NCBI GenBank assembly: GCA_963932145.1
Contig: OZ010573.1
Location: forward strand, 23,113,565-23,177,564
DNA from: Acanthosepion lycidas
Taxonomy: Eukaryota > Mollusca > Cephalopoda > Sepiida > Sepiidae
Direction: 5' to 3'
DNA length: 64,000 nt
The translations under genes were made by a program, and so were the position numbers. This document shows positions 52,146 to 62,683 of the stretch, in pieces (the stretch's first letter is position 1; each line of letters begins with the position of its first letter). The notes under the pieces are model-generated. The model was not told where the DNA came from, ran no database searches, and was given only the letters and a program-made list of their open reading frames with translations.

Positions 52146-52587
52146 GAGATGTTATAATATTAAAAAAGCTTTTACTAAGATTTGAAATATGACATGACAA
52201 AAAATGCTAGGATGTAGCTAACAAACTTTTTTCTATGATACTGACAACATTTAGTTCTTGATAACGACCAAGATTGTTAAAATGAGCATTATTTCTCTTG
52301 GTTTTGCCAAAACTTCTGTTAGGAGCACTCTTTAGGTCTATAAAAAGGCAATAATATTCTTGTTTTTTCTCTTTTTAGCTCTAGCTTTCAGATGTTGTAC
52401 CACATAGATAGGAACACTGCCACTGAGGCACATTCTCTTCCTTGGTCTTCCTTTGACTTTTGAACTCTTTCACACATACATGTACACGCACACATACACA
52501 AACAAGCACACTCTTATAACTTGTTTTAATTTTTTTTTTCTTTCATTACAATTCCTTGTGTTAATAACATGCATTGTTGTTTGTTTT
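52146..52587. other. No recognised feature
   Basis: AT-rich; CA-rich words at 52,475-52,510. Confidence 0.4.
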
Positions 52588-52611
52588 ATATATATATATA
52601 TATATATATAT
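52588..52611. repeat. (TA)n
   Basis: About 12 TA units directly before repeat G. Confidence 0.95.
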
Positions 52612-52614
52612 TTT

Positions 52615-52785
52615 TTGTTTTTATTTTTACCTGAACTCATATTGAGTATGCCAATATTGTTTGTGAGATAGATGTTTCAGGAGCCCATAAATATTCAATA
52701 TCCAAAGTGTTGATTCTCACAACATAATGGTGACTAATATTTACCGAAATATACTAGAATCCCATAACAAAAGTACTCAAACAAC
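52615..52785. repeat. Repeat G, second copy
   Basis: TTATTTTTACCTGAACTCAT, GCCAATATTGTTTGTGAG, AACATAATGGTGACTAATAT and ATCCCATAAC match 42,870-43,045 in the same orientation. Confidence 0.75.
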
Positions 52786-53029
52786 TGAAAGAGACAGGAC
52801 ACTTTATGATGGAAATGCCACTAACTAATTCTGAGTTTAAATTCTGTGGTCATTTCAGCTTGGTCTTAAATTTACATACAGTTTATTTTTAAATTTCATG
52901 GCCAAACATTTAAAGACAGAAGAGGTTTCTGCCTTAACATTTTATTAGATAGTAGTTGGTATATTTTCTGTTTTTAATCCCCTCATTTGTAGAAATAGCC
53001 ATTTCTCTAATGTGGTATCTTTTCCCAAA

Positions 53030-53530
53030 TATGGGCACATTGCCAAGTGGCTAGAACCTTCACATTCTGAACACAAAACCCGGGTTCAAATCTCATCATT
53101 GTCAATTTGTGAGAAAGAAAACTTCTTGATGTTATTGGACTGGAGGGGTCGATCCCAGGGTGTGGCACATTTGGAAAGTGCCTGAAAAACATACCACAGG
53201 TTGACCCAAGCCTTGTGAGTGAAATTGGGTTGACAGAACCCTTGGGTGCCGTTGATAGCTGTGCTAGCACAAAGTCACAAGTCATCATGGCCGAAGACTT
53301 GAGCGTGATGGCTTTGTTCAAATTGTTGATCACACTAGATAACAGACCCTTTCCCAGAAACTGTAACTAAGGTCTGCTCAGTATAGTTTCAGTATAAACC
53401 ACAGGTGGGCTCTGTGGGTGTTGAATAAACACATATGAGCCTGAGCAAGCATCTGCAATAGGGATTGGCTAAGCCTGCTAGTAGACGAGTATCCTTGAAT
53501 ATGATTGGCTAGCTATACATAGCTATCTTT
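53030..53530 (+). mobile_element. SINE-F, full length with tRNA head
   Basis: The head at 53,036-53,100 has TTGCCAAGTGGCTAGAACC (A-box-like) and CCCGGGTTCAAATCTC (B-box-like). The body is GGTCGATCCCAGGGTGTGGC, CACAAGTCATCATGGCCGAA, AAGGTCTGCTCAGTATAG, CACAGGTGGGCTCTGTGGG. The end is GGCTAGCTATACATAGC. The other copies at 30.9 and 26.0 kb lack the head. Confidence 0.87.
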
Positions 53531-53869
53531 TCTGAAAACATTACAAATGCAGGGATTTAGTTTCATTGCTTCAGGCAAACATTTGATACATTTGAAATAG
53601 ATAAGATGCAACAAGTTTCCAGTTCACCATTGTCTAAGCTTAGCAGCAATTCTTTACAAATTTCATCTTTTATTGATGCATATCCATTTGAAAGTGCATC
53701 CCAGCTTCCCTGTGTTTATTTTCCACCCTTGAGAAAGTTCAAAAGCATTTATGCAGCCTTGGGAGTGATGAATTATTTCCATCCTTACAGACAAAATATT
53801 CCAACTCTATCTCTACAATATTGTGATTTCCATGACCAATTTTCAGACAAGCTACATTTGTTAGTGTTG
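53531..53869. other. No recognised gene
   Basis: A 122-codon plus frame (53,606-53,974) covers this stretch: MQQVSSSPLSKLSSNSLQIS, then a proline/phenylalanine-containing segment. Its last third lies inside the solo LTR, so the frame as a whole cannot be a conserved gene. The first 85 codons have no recognised family. Confidence 0.35.
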
Positions 53870-53874
53870 AGGAA

Positions 53875-54232
53875 TCCATCCCTTTTTACACAAACGGACT
53901 CACCCAGTATATACATATACTACGTGAATACCCGAGCAGAGCAAGACCGAAGAGTCGAGTTGAGTCCAGAGTGACAGAGTAAAAGGTTGTAAGTAACCGG
54001 AAGAGTGAAGGTGAGGTAACCATGTTGTAGGAGTCACAGTGAGCGAGCACGTAGACTCAGTAAGAAGTCATACAGCGATATTTCAATACCAAAGACTGTA
54101 TATATATTTTGCTACTAACCCGTATTCCTGGAACTACTAACTTGCTTTACCAGTTTGTATTATTTCGTTAATACATTATTTTCATATATTCATTCCTGGC
54201 ATTTGTTATTATTTGGTACTAGATCCACAACA
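53875..54232 (+). mobile_element. Solo LTR, 358 bp
   Basis: Reverse-orientation copy of the LTR at 16,732-17,106. It starts TGTTGAGGAATCC and ends CCACAACA, flanked by GTTAG (53,870-53,874 and 54,233-54,237). Shared words include ACTCAGTAAGAAGTCATACA and ACCAGTTTGTATTATT. The different duplication shows an independent insertion. Strand is given relative to the 16.7 kb copy only. Confidence 0.92.
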
Positions 54233-54237
54233 GTTAG

Positions 54238-54580
54238 TTCTACAAGTTCAGACCTCTTCAGCTAGGACCTGCTATGCCACATACACAGGTTCAAATTTAC
54301 TTTAATCCTTTTATATTCCATTGGTAAGGGGGAAGTTCCACTTGGACAGTTTCTTTCCAAGAACTGTTATTTTGTAGAACAGACTCCCAAGAAGATGCTT
54401 CCCCAATTACTACCCTTTTAACGTCTTCATTATCTATCCTACATATCCAAATAACCTGATCATACTTCTTCTACTTATATCCATCTCATTCACTAACCCT
54501 CTAACTTGAGTACCTCTTGGGCCTGGTACTGGGTGAACATTTTGGAAAAAAATCATTAACTCTACCAAATAATGTACATA
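54238..54580. other. No recognised feature
   Basis: Nothing supported. Confidence 0.4.
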
Positions 54581-54594
54581 TTCATTTACCCTAT

Positions 54595-54660
54595 TTACAA
54601 TGTTCAGACTGTTATCCTCATCTTTCAACAAAGATGAGGACAAAAGTCCGCACATTGTAA
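54595..54660. repeat. Head-to-head SINE-A tail palindrome
   Basis: TTACAATG..CTCATCTTT (54,595-54,625) and AAAGATGAGG..CATTGTAA (54,630-54,660) pair at 27 of 31 positions around a 4-nt loop. Both arms are SINE-A tail sequence. Confidence 0.9.
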
Positions 54661-54768
54661 CCCAGTCAGTTATGTGCCATGTGTGATCATCGTGAGAATG
54701 TAATGGATTCAACTGGAATTTGAACCTCAATCCGAGCCACTATCCATTACTCCACTATGCCCCTCTGG
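54661..54768 (-). mobile_element. SINE-C, internally deleted
   Basis: The minus head (GGAGTAATGGATAGTGGCTC and GAGGTTCAAATTCCAG) and the extreme tail (GATCACACATGGCACATAAC) are present. The central domain is missing. Confidence 0.75.
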
Positions 54769-54769
54769 C

Positions 54770-55128
54770 ATACAACAGCCAAAACATTGTGAATATGACA
54801 ATGTAGATGAGGACAGCAGTTCAAACATGGTAAGTAGTGTAAATAATTACAATACCTAATCTCAGAAATATAGACAGAACCTAAAGCAGGCTGGGGCATA
54901 CAACAGCTGAAATATTGTGAATATGACAATGTAGATGAGGACAACAGTCCAAACAATATAAGTAGTGTAAATAGTTACAGTAGCTCATCTCAGAAATATA
55001 GACAGACCTTGAAGAAGCCCGGGACGTACAACAGCTGAAATGTTGTGAATATGACAATAAAGATGAGGACAACAGTCCAAACATTGTAAATAGGGTCAAT
55101 AATTACAATACCTCATCTCAGAAATATA

Positions 55129-55130
<2 letters not shown>
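54770..55130 (+). repeat. Three tandem SINE-A tails
   Basis: Units begin near 54,770, 54,885 and 55,012 (CATACAACAGC.GAAAT.TTGTGAATATGACAAT). Each ends CTCATCTCAGAAATATAGACA. The period is about 120-128 bp. Confidence 0.9.
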
Positions 55131-55170
<40 letters not shown>

Positions 55171-55205
55171 TAGATAGATAGATATAGATATAGATATAGA
55201 TATAC
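55131..55205. repeat. (TA)n(GATA)n(TATAGA)n
   Basis: About 18 TA units, then GATA, then hexamer TATAGA units. Confidence 0.95.
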
Positions 55206-56164
55206 TATGATAGTATAATATATAACGTACTTCTACTACTTTTGATTCAAGTTTAAAGATAGAAGTTTTGACAAAATTTGATCCAACATTTTCCTTTTTA
55301 CTTCTGTTGGTGTGCTTTTGAAAAATTATTTGATAATAAATGATATAAACAGGTTTAATGTAACTGAAAATGCTAACAGATATTTTACTTTTGTAGACTG
55401 TATCATTATTTATGCTTATTAAAGTATTTGAAAAGAAAGATAGCATCAAAGCCCATAGAAACATTAGTTCTGGTTACATGATATATACCATATGTATTCA
55501 TCTAATGCTTGCAAACAGATTGTTTCTAAAAGACTAAAATAAAAATATTTGCTTTTTAGATTAAGCAGGATCTCTTTGTTATATGACAACTGACTCAAAA
55601 ACTCCAATGTGTCTATTTATAGCTGATTTTATTTTGCTAGGAGATGACATGTTGGTTTATTTTGAGAAGAATAAAATTAACATATATAAGTTGTTTAGAC
55701 AATTACTCACATTCTTTTTCTTTTCTTTTTTTAAAAGCCAAACCATAGAAATCAAACTTGCAGAACATAAAATATATACAGAGATGAAAGGCAAAATGTC
55801 TGATATAAATACAAACCATATTTGAAGGCAGATGGGATCACTAGATGCTCTGGGATAAAGCCCAATTAATTGATATGGAACATTGTTAGCAAGTGAGAAT
55901 GAAATTGTGTCTATTCACTTAGCAGACTAGCAAATGTCAGACCAATATGGCTTCCTTTGCGTAGTAACAAAATGCGATTTGGATAGCAGCTATGATTTGA
56001 GTTTTGGCATAATGGATTGGCCTAATCAGCATATTTGCCACCTTTAATTCTGTTTTATAGTTTTCAGTAGTAAAATAAAAACAGTCACCACTTTCAGGTA
56101 CCTAATACAATGACAAGTCTTAATAATTGGGGAGGTTGGAATTTTTCTCAATACGAAAAAAACG
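55206..56164. other. No recognised gene; possibly single-copy DNA
   Basis: About 0.95 kb without similarity to other parts of the window. 55,830-56,060 has a more balanced composition and several TAATTGA/ATTAAT words. An 80-codon frame (55,583-55,825) has no recognisable domain. Confidence 0.4.
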
Positions 56165-56545
56165 GAGTTTTATTGATTGATTGATTTTGTTTTCTTACAG
56201 CTTATCCATGTTTTTCTGCAACTTATTTAAAACCCAAAAAATACTTTTAGATTGTAAGAATTATTTTTGGAGATAATAATGATTTAGTGATAAAAGTTTT
56301 ATTAATTAACCCATATCTGGAGGGAGAAGAGATGGATTCAAACCTTTTCCCAAGGTATAAGTAGATATAATCAACCTAACTGGAATTGGAACTCTGCTTT
56401 CCAATTAACAATTCCAAGCCATTATACATTACACCACCTATACATCCAAGCTTACAGCATTTGGTATTCCCAAGCAGTCACCCATCATTGCTTAACTTTA
56501 ATGATCATACAGGAACCAATGTTTCAGTATGATATGGTCATAAGC
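56165..56545 (-). mobile_element. SINE-D (5S/tRNA chimera), full length
   Basis: Minus strand: 5S-like head at 56,540-56,452 (AAAGTTAAGCAATGATGGGTGACTGC..GGGAATACC, read in parts: AAAGTTAAGCAATG, ATGGGTGACTGC, GGTGCTGTAAGCTT-like AATGCTGTAAGCTT). The middle of the 5S part has a short deletion compared with 14.95 kb. A tRNA-like part (GTGGTGTAATGTATAATGGC, GAGTTCCAATTCCAG), the central domain (TTGGGAAAAGGTTTGAATCC..CCAGATATGGGTTAAT), ATCTAAAAGTATTTTTTGGG and the tail AATCAATCAATCAATA follow. Confidence 0.88.
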
Positions 56546-56724
56546 CTAAGGAGTTTTAATAAAAAGGGTGGTCGTAAAATCATTTAAAATATCAGCAAGT
56601 GCAAAACAAATAACATGGTCTTAATAAGCCTCGTAGGGGTAAGGCATTCACCCACAAACATAAACATCTCTATTAAGCACTTAGGGGTATATAGAAAATA
56701 GAAATCCTTGCATTCTACTTAGAC

Positions 56725-56800
56725 TGTACATCTGAAGAAGGCTGAAGAATGGATCGGCTGAAACATTGTAGTGATTAAAAATAGAAATAAATTAGTAGAT
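56725..56800 (+). mobile_element. SINE-A tail scrap
   Basis: CTGAAGAAGGCTGAAGAATG and CGGCTGAAACATTGTAGTGA only. Confidence 0.7.
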
Positions 56801-57569
56801 GACAATCATAATATTCATTTGTTTCATTCAGACCATAGATTTATGTTTACAATCTCAAAATTAGTGACATTGAAAACTGAACAAGCATTTTTGTTTTTAT
56901 GTAACACAAAGCATAGGTAGTTTTATGATATAAAGTGAATGCTATTTTGATATGAGTAATGATATTACTTGAATACATATCGCTCAGTGTTAACAGCATG
57001 CTTCTCAACTATATGGTCAAAGCACTGGGCTTATGAACAAGAGGTTTCTCTCATCAAAAAAAATAGCTCTAAAACAATATATTCTGAAAAGTTTTATAAA
57101 GCAGACTATTGTAAATTCTTAATGATTTTCAACTAGTTTTTCTTTAATCTTAATTTTGATTTTTATTACATTAGCAGTATTAGATGTAATAACATTCAAA
57201 TTTAATCAGCAGAGCTTTGTTAATTATGATTCAATATACCAGTAATTCATCCTAATTTCAATTGCAACTACATCTCTCTCCAACTATTAGTAAATTGCAC
57301 AAATCATAATTAAGGAATAAACACACAGCAAAATTCAAACTTGCATTTCTTTTCCCACCAGCAATGACAGGATGCCCTAATTCATTAAAGCATCTTGATA
57401 CACAAGGTTTTAGTCAGTAAAATCCAATACATTTTATTATAATTTCTTTTACTTTTTGTTTAAGTTTCCATAACTTTTGTTATTGAATATCACACATTGT
57501 GATAATAGAAGATCTGCCAGGAATAATGAAATGCAGGAACCTCGATGCAAATTTACTGTGGATGATCCA
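56801..57569. other. No recognised gene; possibly single-copy DNA
   Basis: Many TAATTA/ATTAAG-like homeodomain-type words at 57,170-57,330 (TTAATTATGATTC, CATAATTAAGG). That is no more than suggestive in AT-rich DNA. Confidence 0.35.
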
Positions 57570-58035
57570 ACGATCAAAGCATTATTTACATTATTCGGAC
57601 TGGTATCCCCATCTTCATTGCCATATTCACAGGGTTTCAGCCATTGTACACTCCGACCTTCTTCAGGTGATTGGAATTTCAAACCGAACCCTTTATTTCA
57701 TCCACCAGGTTAGATTGTTCTAGTTCCACATGCCATTCCTAAATGTTGTGAATATGGCAATGAAGATGAGGACAACAGTTCAAATAATGTAAATAATCAT
57801 AATACCTCATCTCGGAGATATAGACAGCCATTATATCACTAGAAGCTAGTCACTGGATCTGACCAACGTCTTTATCCACTGGGCCATGTGTCCTTGTGAA
57901 TATGGCAATGAAGATGTGGATAACAGTTTGAATAATTTAAATAATTATAATACCTCATCTCAGAGATATAGACAGCCATTATATCACTAGAAGCTAGTCA
58001 CTGGATCTAACCAACGTCTTTATCCACTGGGCACC
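57570..58035. mobile_element. SINE-A, inverted arrangement with duplicated end
   Basis: A minus SINE-A (CATTATTCGGACTGG..TTCAGCCATTGTACACTCCG, TTTATTTCATCCACC) is followed by a plus tail from 57,740 (GTTGTGAATATGGCAATGAA). The block from GTGAATATGGCAATGAAGATG to TTTATCCACTGGGC then occurs twice (57,744-57,886 and 57,897-58,031). Confidence 0.85.
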
Positions 58036-58039
58036 CCCA

Positions 58040-58215
58040 CCCTACCACTGAAATTTTTTTCCCCCCTTTAAATTTAAATTTAAACAAGGGAATGACTCCT
58101 AAGTTACTTGGATAAGTATATTTCATTTTGATCAAAGGGGGTCCCTGGAGGGCACAAAACCCCAACTGAAAATTTTTTCCGATTGATTTAAATTAAATTT
58201 AAATTTAAACAAGGG
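58040..58215. repeat. Direct duplication with TTTAAATTTAAATTTAAA
   Basis: ACTGAAATTTTTTTCC and the AAATTTAAACAAGGGAAT block recur about 135 bp apart (58,046/58,168 and 58,071/58,196). Confidence 0.8.
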
Positions 58216-58974
58216 AATCACACCTTTCCAAAATATAAAAGGAGAAAGCCAGAAGATTGAGGACACATCAGCAAGATCATTGAGTAATATTGAAATCCAT
58301 CATTTTTCTCCACAAATAATAACAATGATTGAAAATCAATCATCATTTTCTTACAAATTTTTATTATACCTTTAAAATTGTTAAAATAACTCTGACAAAA
58401 CAAATTTCAGAGAAATCTGAACTTGAATTAGTGCAAAGTTTCATGCAGATTCTTTCTAGAAATGTTTAAAAAATAAACAAGGACACTTGGATACTCACCA
58501 CATGATTAACTGAATGGTTCATGATGTAATATTCCTTCGAAGTGGCAAGCCATGACCTCAAGGTGACAAAATCTCGGTTTTTTAAAGGAGAAGGACATCG
58601 TACTGCAAATTGAACGAATTATAATTAGATTTATATGCATAATCAAGGAAAACAAATCACAAATACAAAGGAACAAAATTATTGGATTTTAATTGATTTG
58701 CTTCTTTCTTAAAAATATTGATGACAATATTAGAGAAATCAGAAGTTTACAGAAGTAAAATATAATAAAAGGTTTAAACAATTGCTCTAAAACAATTATG
58801 TATGGATGTAGGTTTTTGAGAATGAAAATATGAAATGCATCCATTGAAAAAGACATTGATGACCAAATGAAAGCCACATACACAGCATTCATAAGCTAAT
58901 CAAAAGAGTCTTTGGCAATACTGGGCTAACACAAACCACAAAGCTGATAGTCTACTGAGCTGTTGTAATTTCAA
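58216..58974. other. No recognised gene
   Basis: AT-rich; short frames only. Confidence 0.4.
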
Positions 58975-59460
58975 CTCTCCTGTATTCCTGTGGGACCTAG
59001 GTATTCTAATGAAAAAAACATCAGCAAACTTGAAAGATTCCATCAAAGGAAATTTTATAAAATCCTGCAGAACAGGTGTCAGGACCAGATCACACACAAT
59101 GATGTTCTACTCCATGCAAATATGGAGAGCCTAGAAATCATCATGACTTGCTACCAACTTCGATGGGCTGGACACCTTGCTTGAATGCCAGACATCCACC
59201 TACCCAAATAAATCCACTCGAGCTCGCATCTGGCAAAAGATCATGTGGAGACCTACATTATTGATTCAAGGATCAGCTCAAAAAACACCTTGGTCAGGAT
59301 AGAAATTGATCTGGTCAATTGGGAAACAGAAAGTGCAGAAAGAACCAATTGGAGAAGAAAAAACAACATCCTTCAAAAACAACATCCTTCAAAAACACCA
59401 GAAGACGACTAGATGAAGAGAACCTAAAGAAAAGGCTAGAACTCTACATCCCCTGAACCC
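58975..59460 (+). mobile_element. LINE-gamma C-terminal region
   Basis: Frame 58,990-59,184 reads KLERFHQRKFYKILQNRCQD, then HNDVLLHANMESLEI, then YQLRWAGHLA. This is the conserved LERFHQRCLRxIL..NxEVLxxA..QLRWxGH region of RTE/CR1-like LINEs. After a stop the similarity continues (MPDIHLPK) to about 59,450, where lysine/glutamate-rich codons end in ELYIP. An in-place duplication of AACATCCTTCAAAAACA (59,368/59,385) is present. Confidence 0.85.
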
Positions 59461-59750
59461 TCCTACTCTATTATGCATGTTGGAAATTAAGTTTAATTCC
59501 TATGAGCAACAAATGTGTTCGATTTTTTTTTTGGTGGGGGGGGGTTAAAGTGACACTTCATATGAAAGGAAACTTTTCTTACTTACTTGTTATGTCAAAC
59601 TGTTCATTGAGAATGTGGATCGTTCCACATGGTCAAGCTAAGATGGAAAAAAGGAAAGAAAAGACGAGCATGCTATCTTTTCTTTTTTTGTATTGTCTTT
59701 GGCTGAGGAGGAAGTGACATAAGTCACTAGCAATTGGTCAGCAGTGGCAT
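59461..59750. other. No recognised feature
   Basis: Contains (T)10 next to (G)8 at about 59,525-59,545; nothing else supported. Confidence 0.4.
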
Positions 59751-59945
59751 TTATTTAACAAGTCCATTTGGTGTGTGCTTGGCATATTTTTTTTGCTTCA
59801 GGATCGTCTGCTGGAATAGTACTGTTTTGGTAGGGTCTCTTGGGTGAACAAGTATGATGTTGGAAGACCCAAAACTTGTCATGACCCCAAGCCATAACAT
59901 CACTGACGAGGCGATCCTGAGCACTTGTTGGAGTGTTTTCATGTC
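59751..59945 (-). mobile_element. Possible Tc1/mariner transposase fragment
   Basis: The minus frame reads SSVMLWLGVMTSFGSSNIIL and then VHPRDPTKTVLFQQTILK. The VMxWxGV..SSG opening resembles the start of the DDE core of Tc1/mariner transposases. Catalytic residues are not visible in this short piece. Confidence 0.4.
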
Positions 59946-60169
59946 AAAAGTAATAAAAATACCTTTTTGCCATTGTGTATGTACATTTATTTTGTTGATT
60001 TGATTTTAAAATTAAAAAATAATGTACAAGTGTCAAATTTGGTAGACATCTGTTTATTTTTCAAAAAAAAGATGATCCGCAGGAATTTAAAGAAAGGGTG
60101 TCTTATTTTGTTTACTTTTCCCATATATAGTCGTCTCATGAATTGTCTGGGCTTAGCCACACCTTCTGT

Positions 60170-60375
60170 CAGTCAGTCATGTGCCATGTGTGATACATGC
60201 TGAGGCGATCATGTAACTTTCAATATATTGCCATTTTTTTCTAATGTAGACCAGTTGTCATCCGAGGCTATAGAACTCAGTCTATCCTTCTATTTACCCA
60301 TAGCTGGGGGGAAAAGAAGAGGATTCATACCTTTCACAAGCGTATTAGCATGTAAGTGAATGTAATGGATGCATG
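60170..60375 (-). mobile_element. SINE-C, head-truncated
   Basis: Minus strand: central domain GCTTGTGAAAGGTATGAATCC..CCCAGCTATGGGTAAATAG, then the tail GACTGAGTTCTATAGCCTCG..CATGTATCACACATGGCAC. The tRNA head is replaced near 60,370 by unrelated sequence. Confidence 0.82.
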
Positions 60376-60930
60376 AAAGCATTGAATTTGGGTATTTTCA
60401 GCAGTGAGGTGAGGAGCAACAGCAAAGAGAGGAACAGAGCAACAGACAAAGAGCTAGACAAAGTTCTGACAGTGATAAACAGAGATTTCAGGTCAAATAA
60501 AAGCAACAACATCCCCCTCAATTCACTGATACTTCAAACAGGGAGAAGCCCAGCTTTGTCATGACCACAAAACTGGAGCAAAAGCCAAAATGGTTTTCTT
60601 CTGATCACCAAAGAAAATGCATATTCTTATAAGCATATATCTTTTCTTAGAGGGTTAATTCAAATTTAATAACCCATTTTTTAAGACCCCTAGCCTAGAG
60701 GCTGTTTGAATCTGTTATATTTTTAATTAATAACAGATAATAATAAATATGATAATATTCAGAGTAATTCCTCTTCTTTTCTTTTCCGCTGTTTGTATAA
60801 TGCAAATGTTTGTAATTAACTGTATTGTAAGTACAAGGATCACCTTTTTATTTTAAATATTTCAGATTAAATGGCTGGGAAAAATTTCCATAGCACTATA
60901 TAAAGAACCATTATTAGTGCAACCCTCAAC
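60376..60930. other. No recognised gene
   Basis: A 63-codon plus frame (60,373-60,564; charged, NSKERNRATDKELDKVL) starts within the SINE-C boundary and has no known domain. Confidence 0.35.
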
Positions 60931-60938
60931 AGGAATTT

Positions 60939-60939
<1 letters not shown>

Positions 60940-61009
<70 letters not shown>

Positions 61010-61010
61010 T
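60940..61010. repeat. (TA)n(CA)n
   Basis: About 22 TA units with one CATA interruption, then about 10 CA units. Confidence 0.95.
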
Positions 61011-61200
61011 TTATTATAGGATATTACATTTGAACTTATATGTAAAACCGCTACAAAAATGCTTTCATGTTTTGATGCATATCATTGCATCTCATCAGGT
61101 GGTGGTAAATGTGGGTTATTACAATTTTTAATATTTACTTACATTAAAAATTGTAATAACCCTCATTTACTTACATTAAATATTAATATTTACTTACATT
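61011..61200 (-). mobile_element. Penelope-type terminal region with hammerhead-like motif
   Basis: On the minus strand, CTGATGA, a 6-bp perfect helix GATGCA/TGCATC and AAAAC occur in hammerhead order at 61,103-61,047 (see findings). The copy ends at (TG)n(TA)n on its 3' side, as the other PLE ends do. No coding sequence remains. Confidence 0.4.
61105..61170. repeat. 20-bp perfect hairpin (28 bp with flanks)
   Basis: GGGTTATTACAATTTTTAAT (61,113-61,132) and ATTAAAAATTGTAATAACCC (61,143-61,162), with a 10-nt loop. It is extended by GTAAATG/CATTTAC after one mismatch. Confidence 0.95.
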
Positions 61201-61209
61201 TAAATTTCA

Positions 61210-61210
<1 letters not shown>

Positions 61211-61262
<52 letters not shown>
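61211..61262. repeat. (TA)n
   Basis: About 24 TA units. Confidence 0.97.
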
Positions 61263-61263
<1 letters not shown>

Positions 61264-61265
<2 letters not shown>

Positions 61266-61283
61266 ATTTTTGGTGTTACACCC

Positions 61284-61350
<67 letters not shown>

Positions 61351-61371
61351 TGGGTGTAACACCAAAAATTG
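61264..61371. repeat. 108-bp palindrome with (TA)30 core
   Basis: Arms CAATTTTTGGTGTTACACCC.GTA (61,264-61,287) and TAC.GGGTGTAACACCAAAAATTG (61,348-61,371) match at 23 of 24 positions. Between them is pure TA, itself self-complementary. Confidence 0.95.
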
Positions 61372-61629
61372 TGTAACAGCTTACAACAATTGTAACAAAA
61401 ATGTTTACAAAATGTTTAATATCTAAAAAACCACTAAACTAATTGAGTTTCTTTCCAGGTTTTCAGATAAGATGTTTAGCCATCTTGACATGATTTTTCA
61501 TAAGGATAATCAGCTAGTAAGGAAACAAGTTAAAATCAAAGATCATTCAAGCCTTCAGTAATGGTACCAACATAATATAATTTATATTATATATACATAT
61601 ATTGCTTTCTTGTGTGCATGTGTGTGTGT

Positions 61630-61775
61630 GAAAATAGATAGAAAATAGGAAAGAACTCATTATGTAAATAATCCAAAGTACTTTAGTATTTTTGTTATTA
61701 TTTTTAAAAACAGTGCTCGATACAAAAGCAGAGCCTAAATATATTTATTTATTTAAAAATATGATTCCATTATGT
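61630..61775. repeat. Single-unit relative of the 49-bp minisatellite
   Basis: GAAAATAGATAGAAAATAGG, AATAATCCAAAGTACTTTAG, one unit (GTGCTCGATACAAAAGCAGA, GCCTAAAT) and AAAAATATGATTCCA reproduce the left flank, one unit and right flank of 49,305-50,525. Confidence 0.9.
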
Positions 61776-61809
61776 AGTGATGAAATCATATTTTGAAATA
61801 AATAATTAT

Positions 61810-61817
<8 letters not shown>

Positions 61818-61889
<72 letters not shown>
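61818..61889. repeat. (TA)n
   Basis: About 35 TA units. Confidence 0.97.
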
Positions 61890-61893
<4 letters not shown>

Positions 61894-62104
61894 ATGTCAT
61901 TGAGTGCTGGTGCTAATAAAATATAATAACAGAGATATAATTTATATTAATAATAAATATATTAATATTAATAATAAATAAACATTTTTTCCACAACTCT
62001 GATTTTCATGTGCAACACATTTTGTTACTTATTTATTTTATTATTTATTTATTTTTTGACTCAAACCCCCATAAAATGAACTCTTCCACTATCGTTATAG
62101 TATG

Positions 62105-62218
62105 GTATATATATATATATATATATAATATATATATATATATAATATATATATATATATAATATATATATATATATAATATATATATATATATAATATA
62201 TATATATATATAATATAT

Positions 62219-62290
<72 letters not shown>
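62105..62290. repeat. (TA)n with 17-bp higher-order period
   Basis: AA interruptions at 62,127, 62,144, 62,161, 62,178, 62,195, 62,212 and 62,229 are exactly 17 bp apart. After 62,230 the array is plain TA to about 62,290. Confidence 0.97.
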
Positions 62291-62293
<3 letters not shown>

Positions 62294-62649
62294 AAATCAA
62301 AGTAAGCGATTACTAGCCACAACTGCCAGTTTCACGCATTATCACATAATTGTCAGGCAGCCAGTAGATATAGGTTGTACAATCGGTACCCTATATACCA
62401 CCAGATGAGTTCAATATGACGGGCAAACCAAACCTGCCCTGCGGGAGAGTAAGCCATCCAGCCAAGATCAAAAATAGCCAACAAAAAAAATATATATCAT
62501 TACACCCGAGACTGGTATGCCAGTACAGCAAAGAAAAGTGCTCAATAACAAGTGAATTTAGAGCCATGGCAAAGGAGCTAAAGCTTAAAGCCAAAAAGTA
62601 CTCTGGGCAACTAAATTCACATCAGAACATGCTGAGCATTAAAGTTATA

Positions 62650-62650
<1 letters not shown>
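62291..62650. other. Unassigned sequence with long open frame
   Basis: A 136-codon plus frame begins at 62,416 (MTGKPNLPCGRVSHPAKIKN) and is non-repetitive for about 77 codons (to about 62,645). It then runs into (TA)n and the MITE. It is Lys/Ser-rich, has three Cys, and I recognise no domain. The 3' end in repeats argues against a gene in this form. Confidence 0.25.

Positions 62651-62682
<32 letters not shown>

Positions 62683-62683
<1 letters not shown>

Noticed and set aside
53606-53974. 122-codon open frame as a gene
   Set aside because: Its 3' third lies inside a solo LTR and no domain is recognisable.
57170-57330. Homeodomain-site cluster as an enhancer
   Set aside because: TAATTA-type words are expected by chance in DNA this AT-rich. 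Conservation or chromatin data would be needed.
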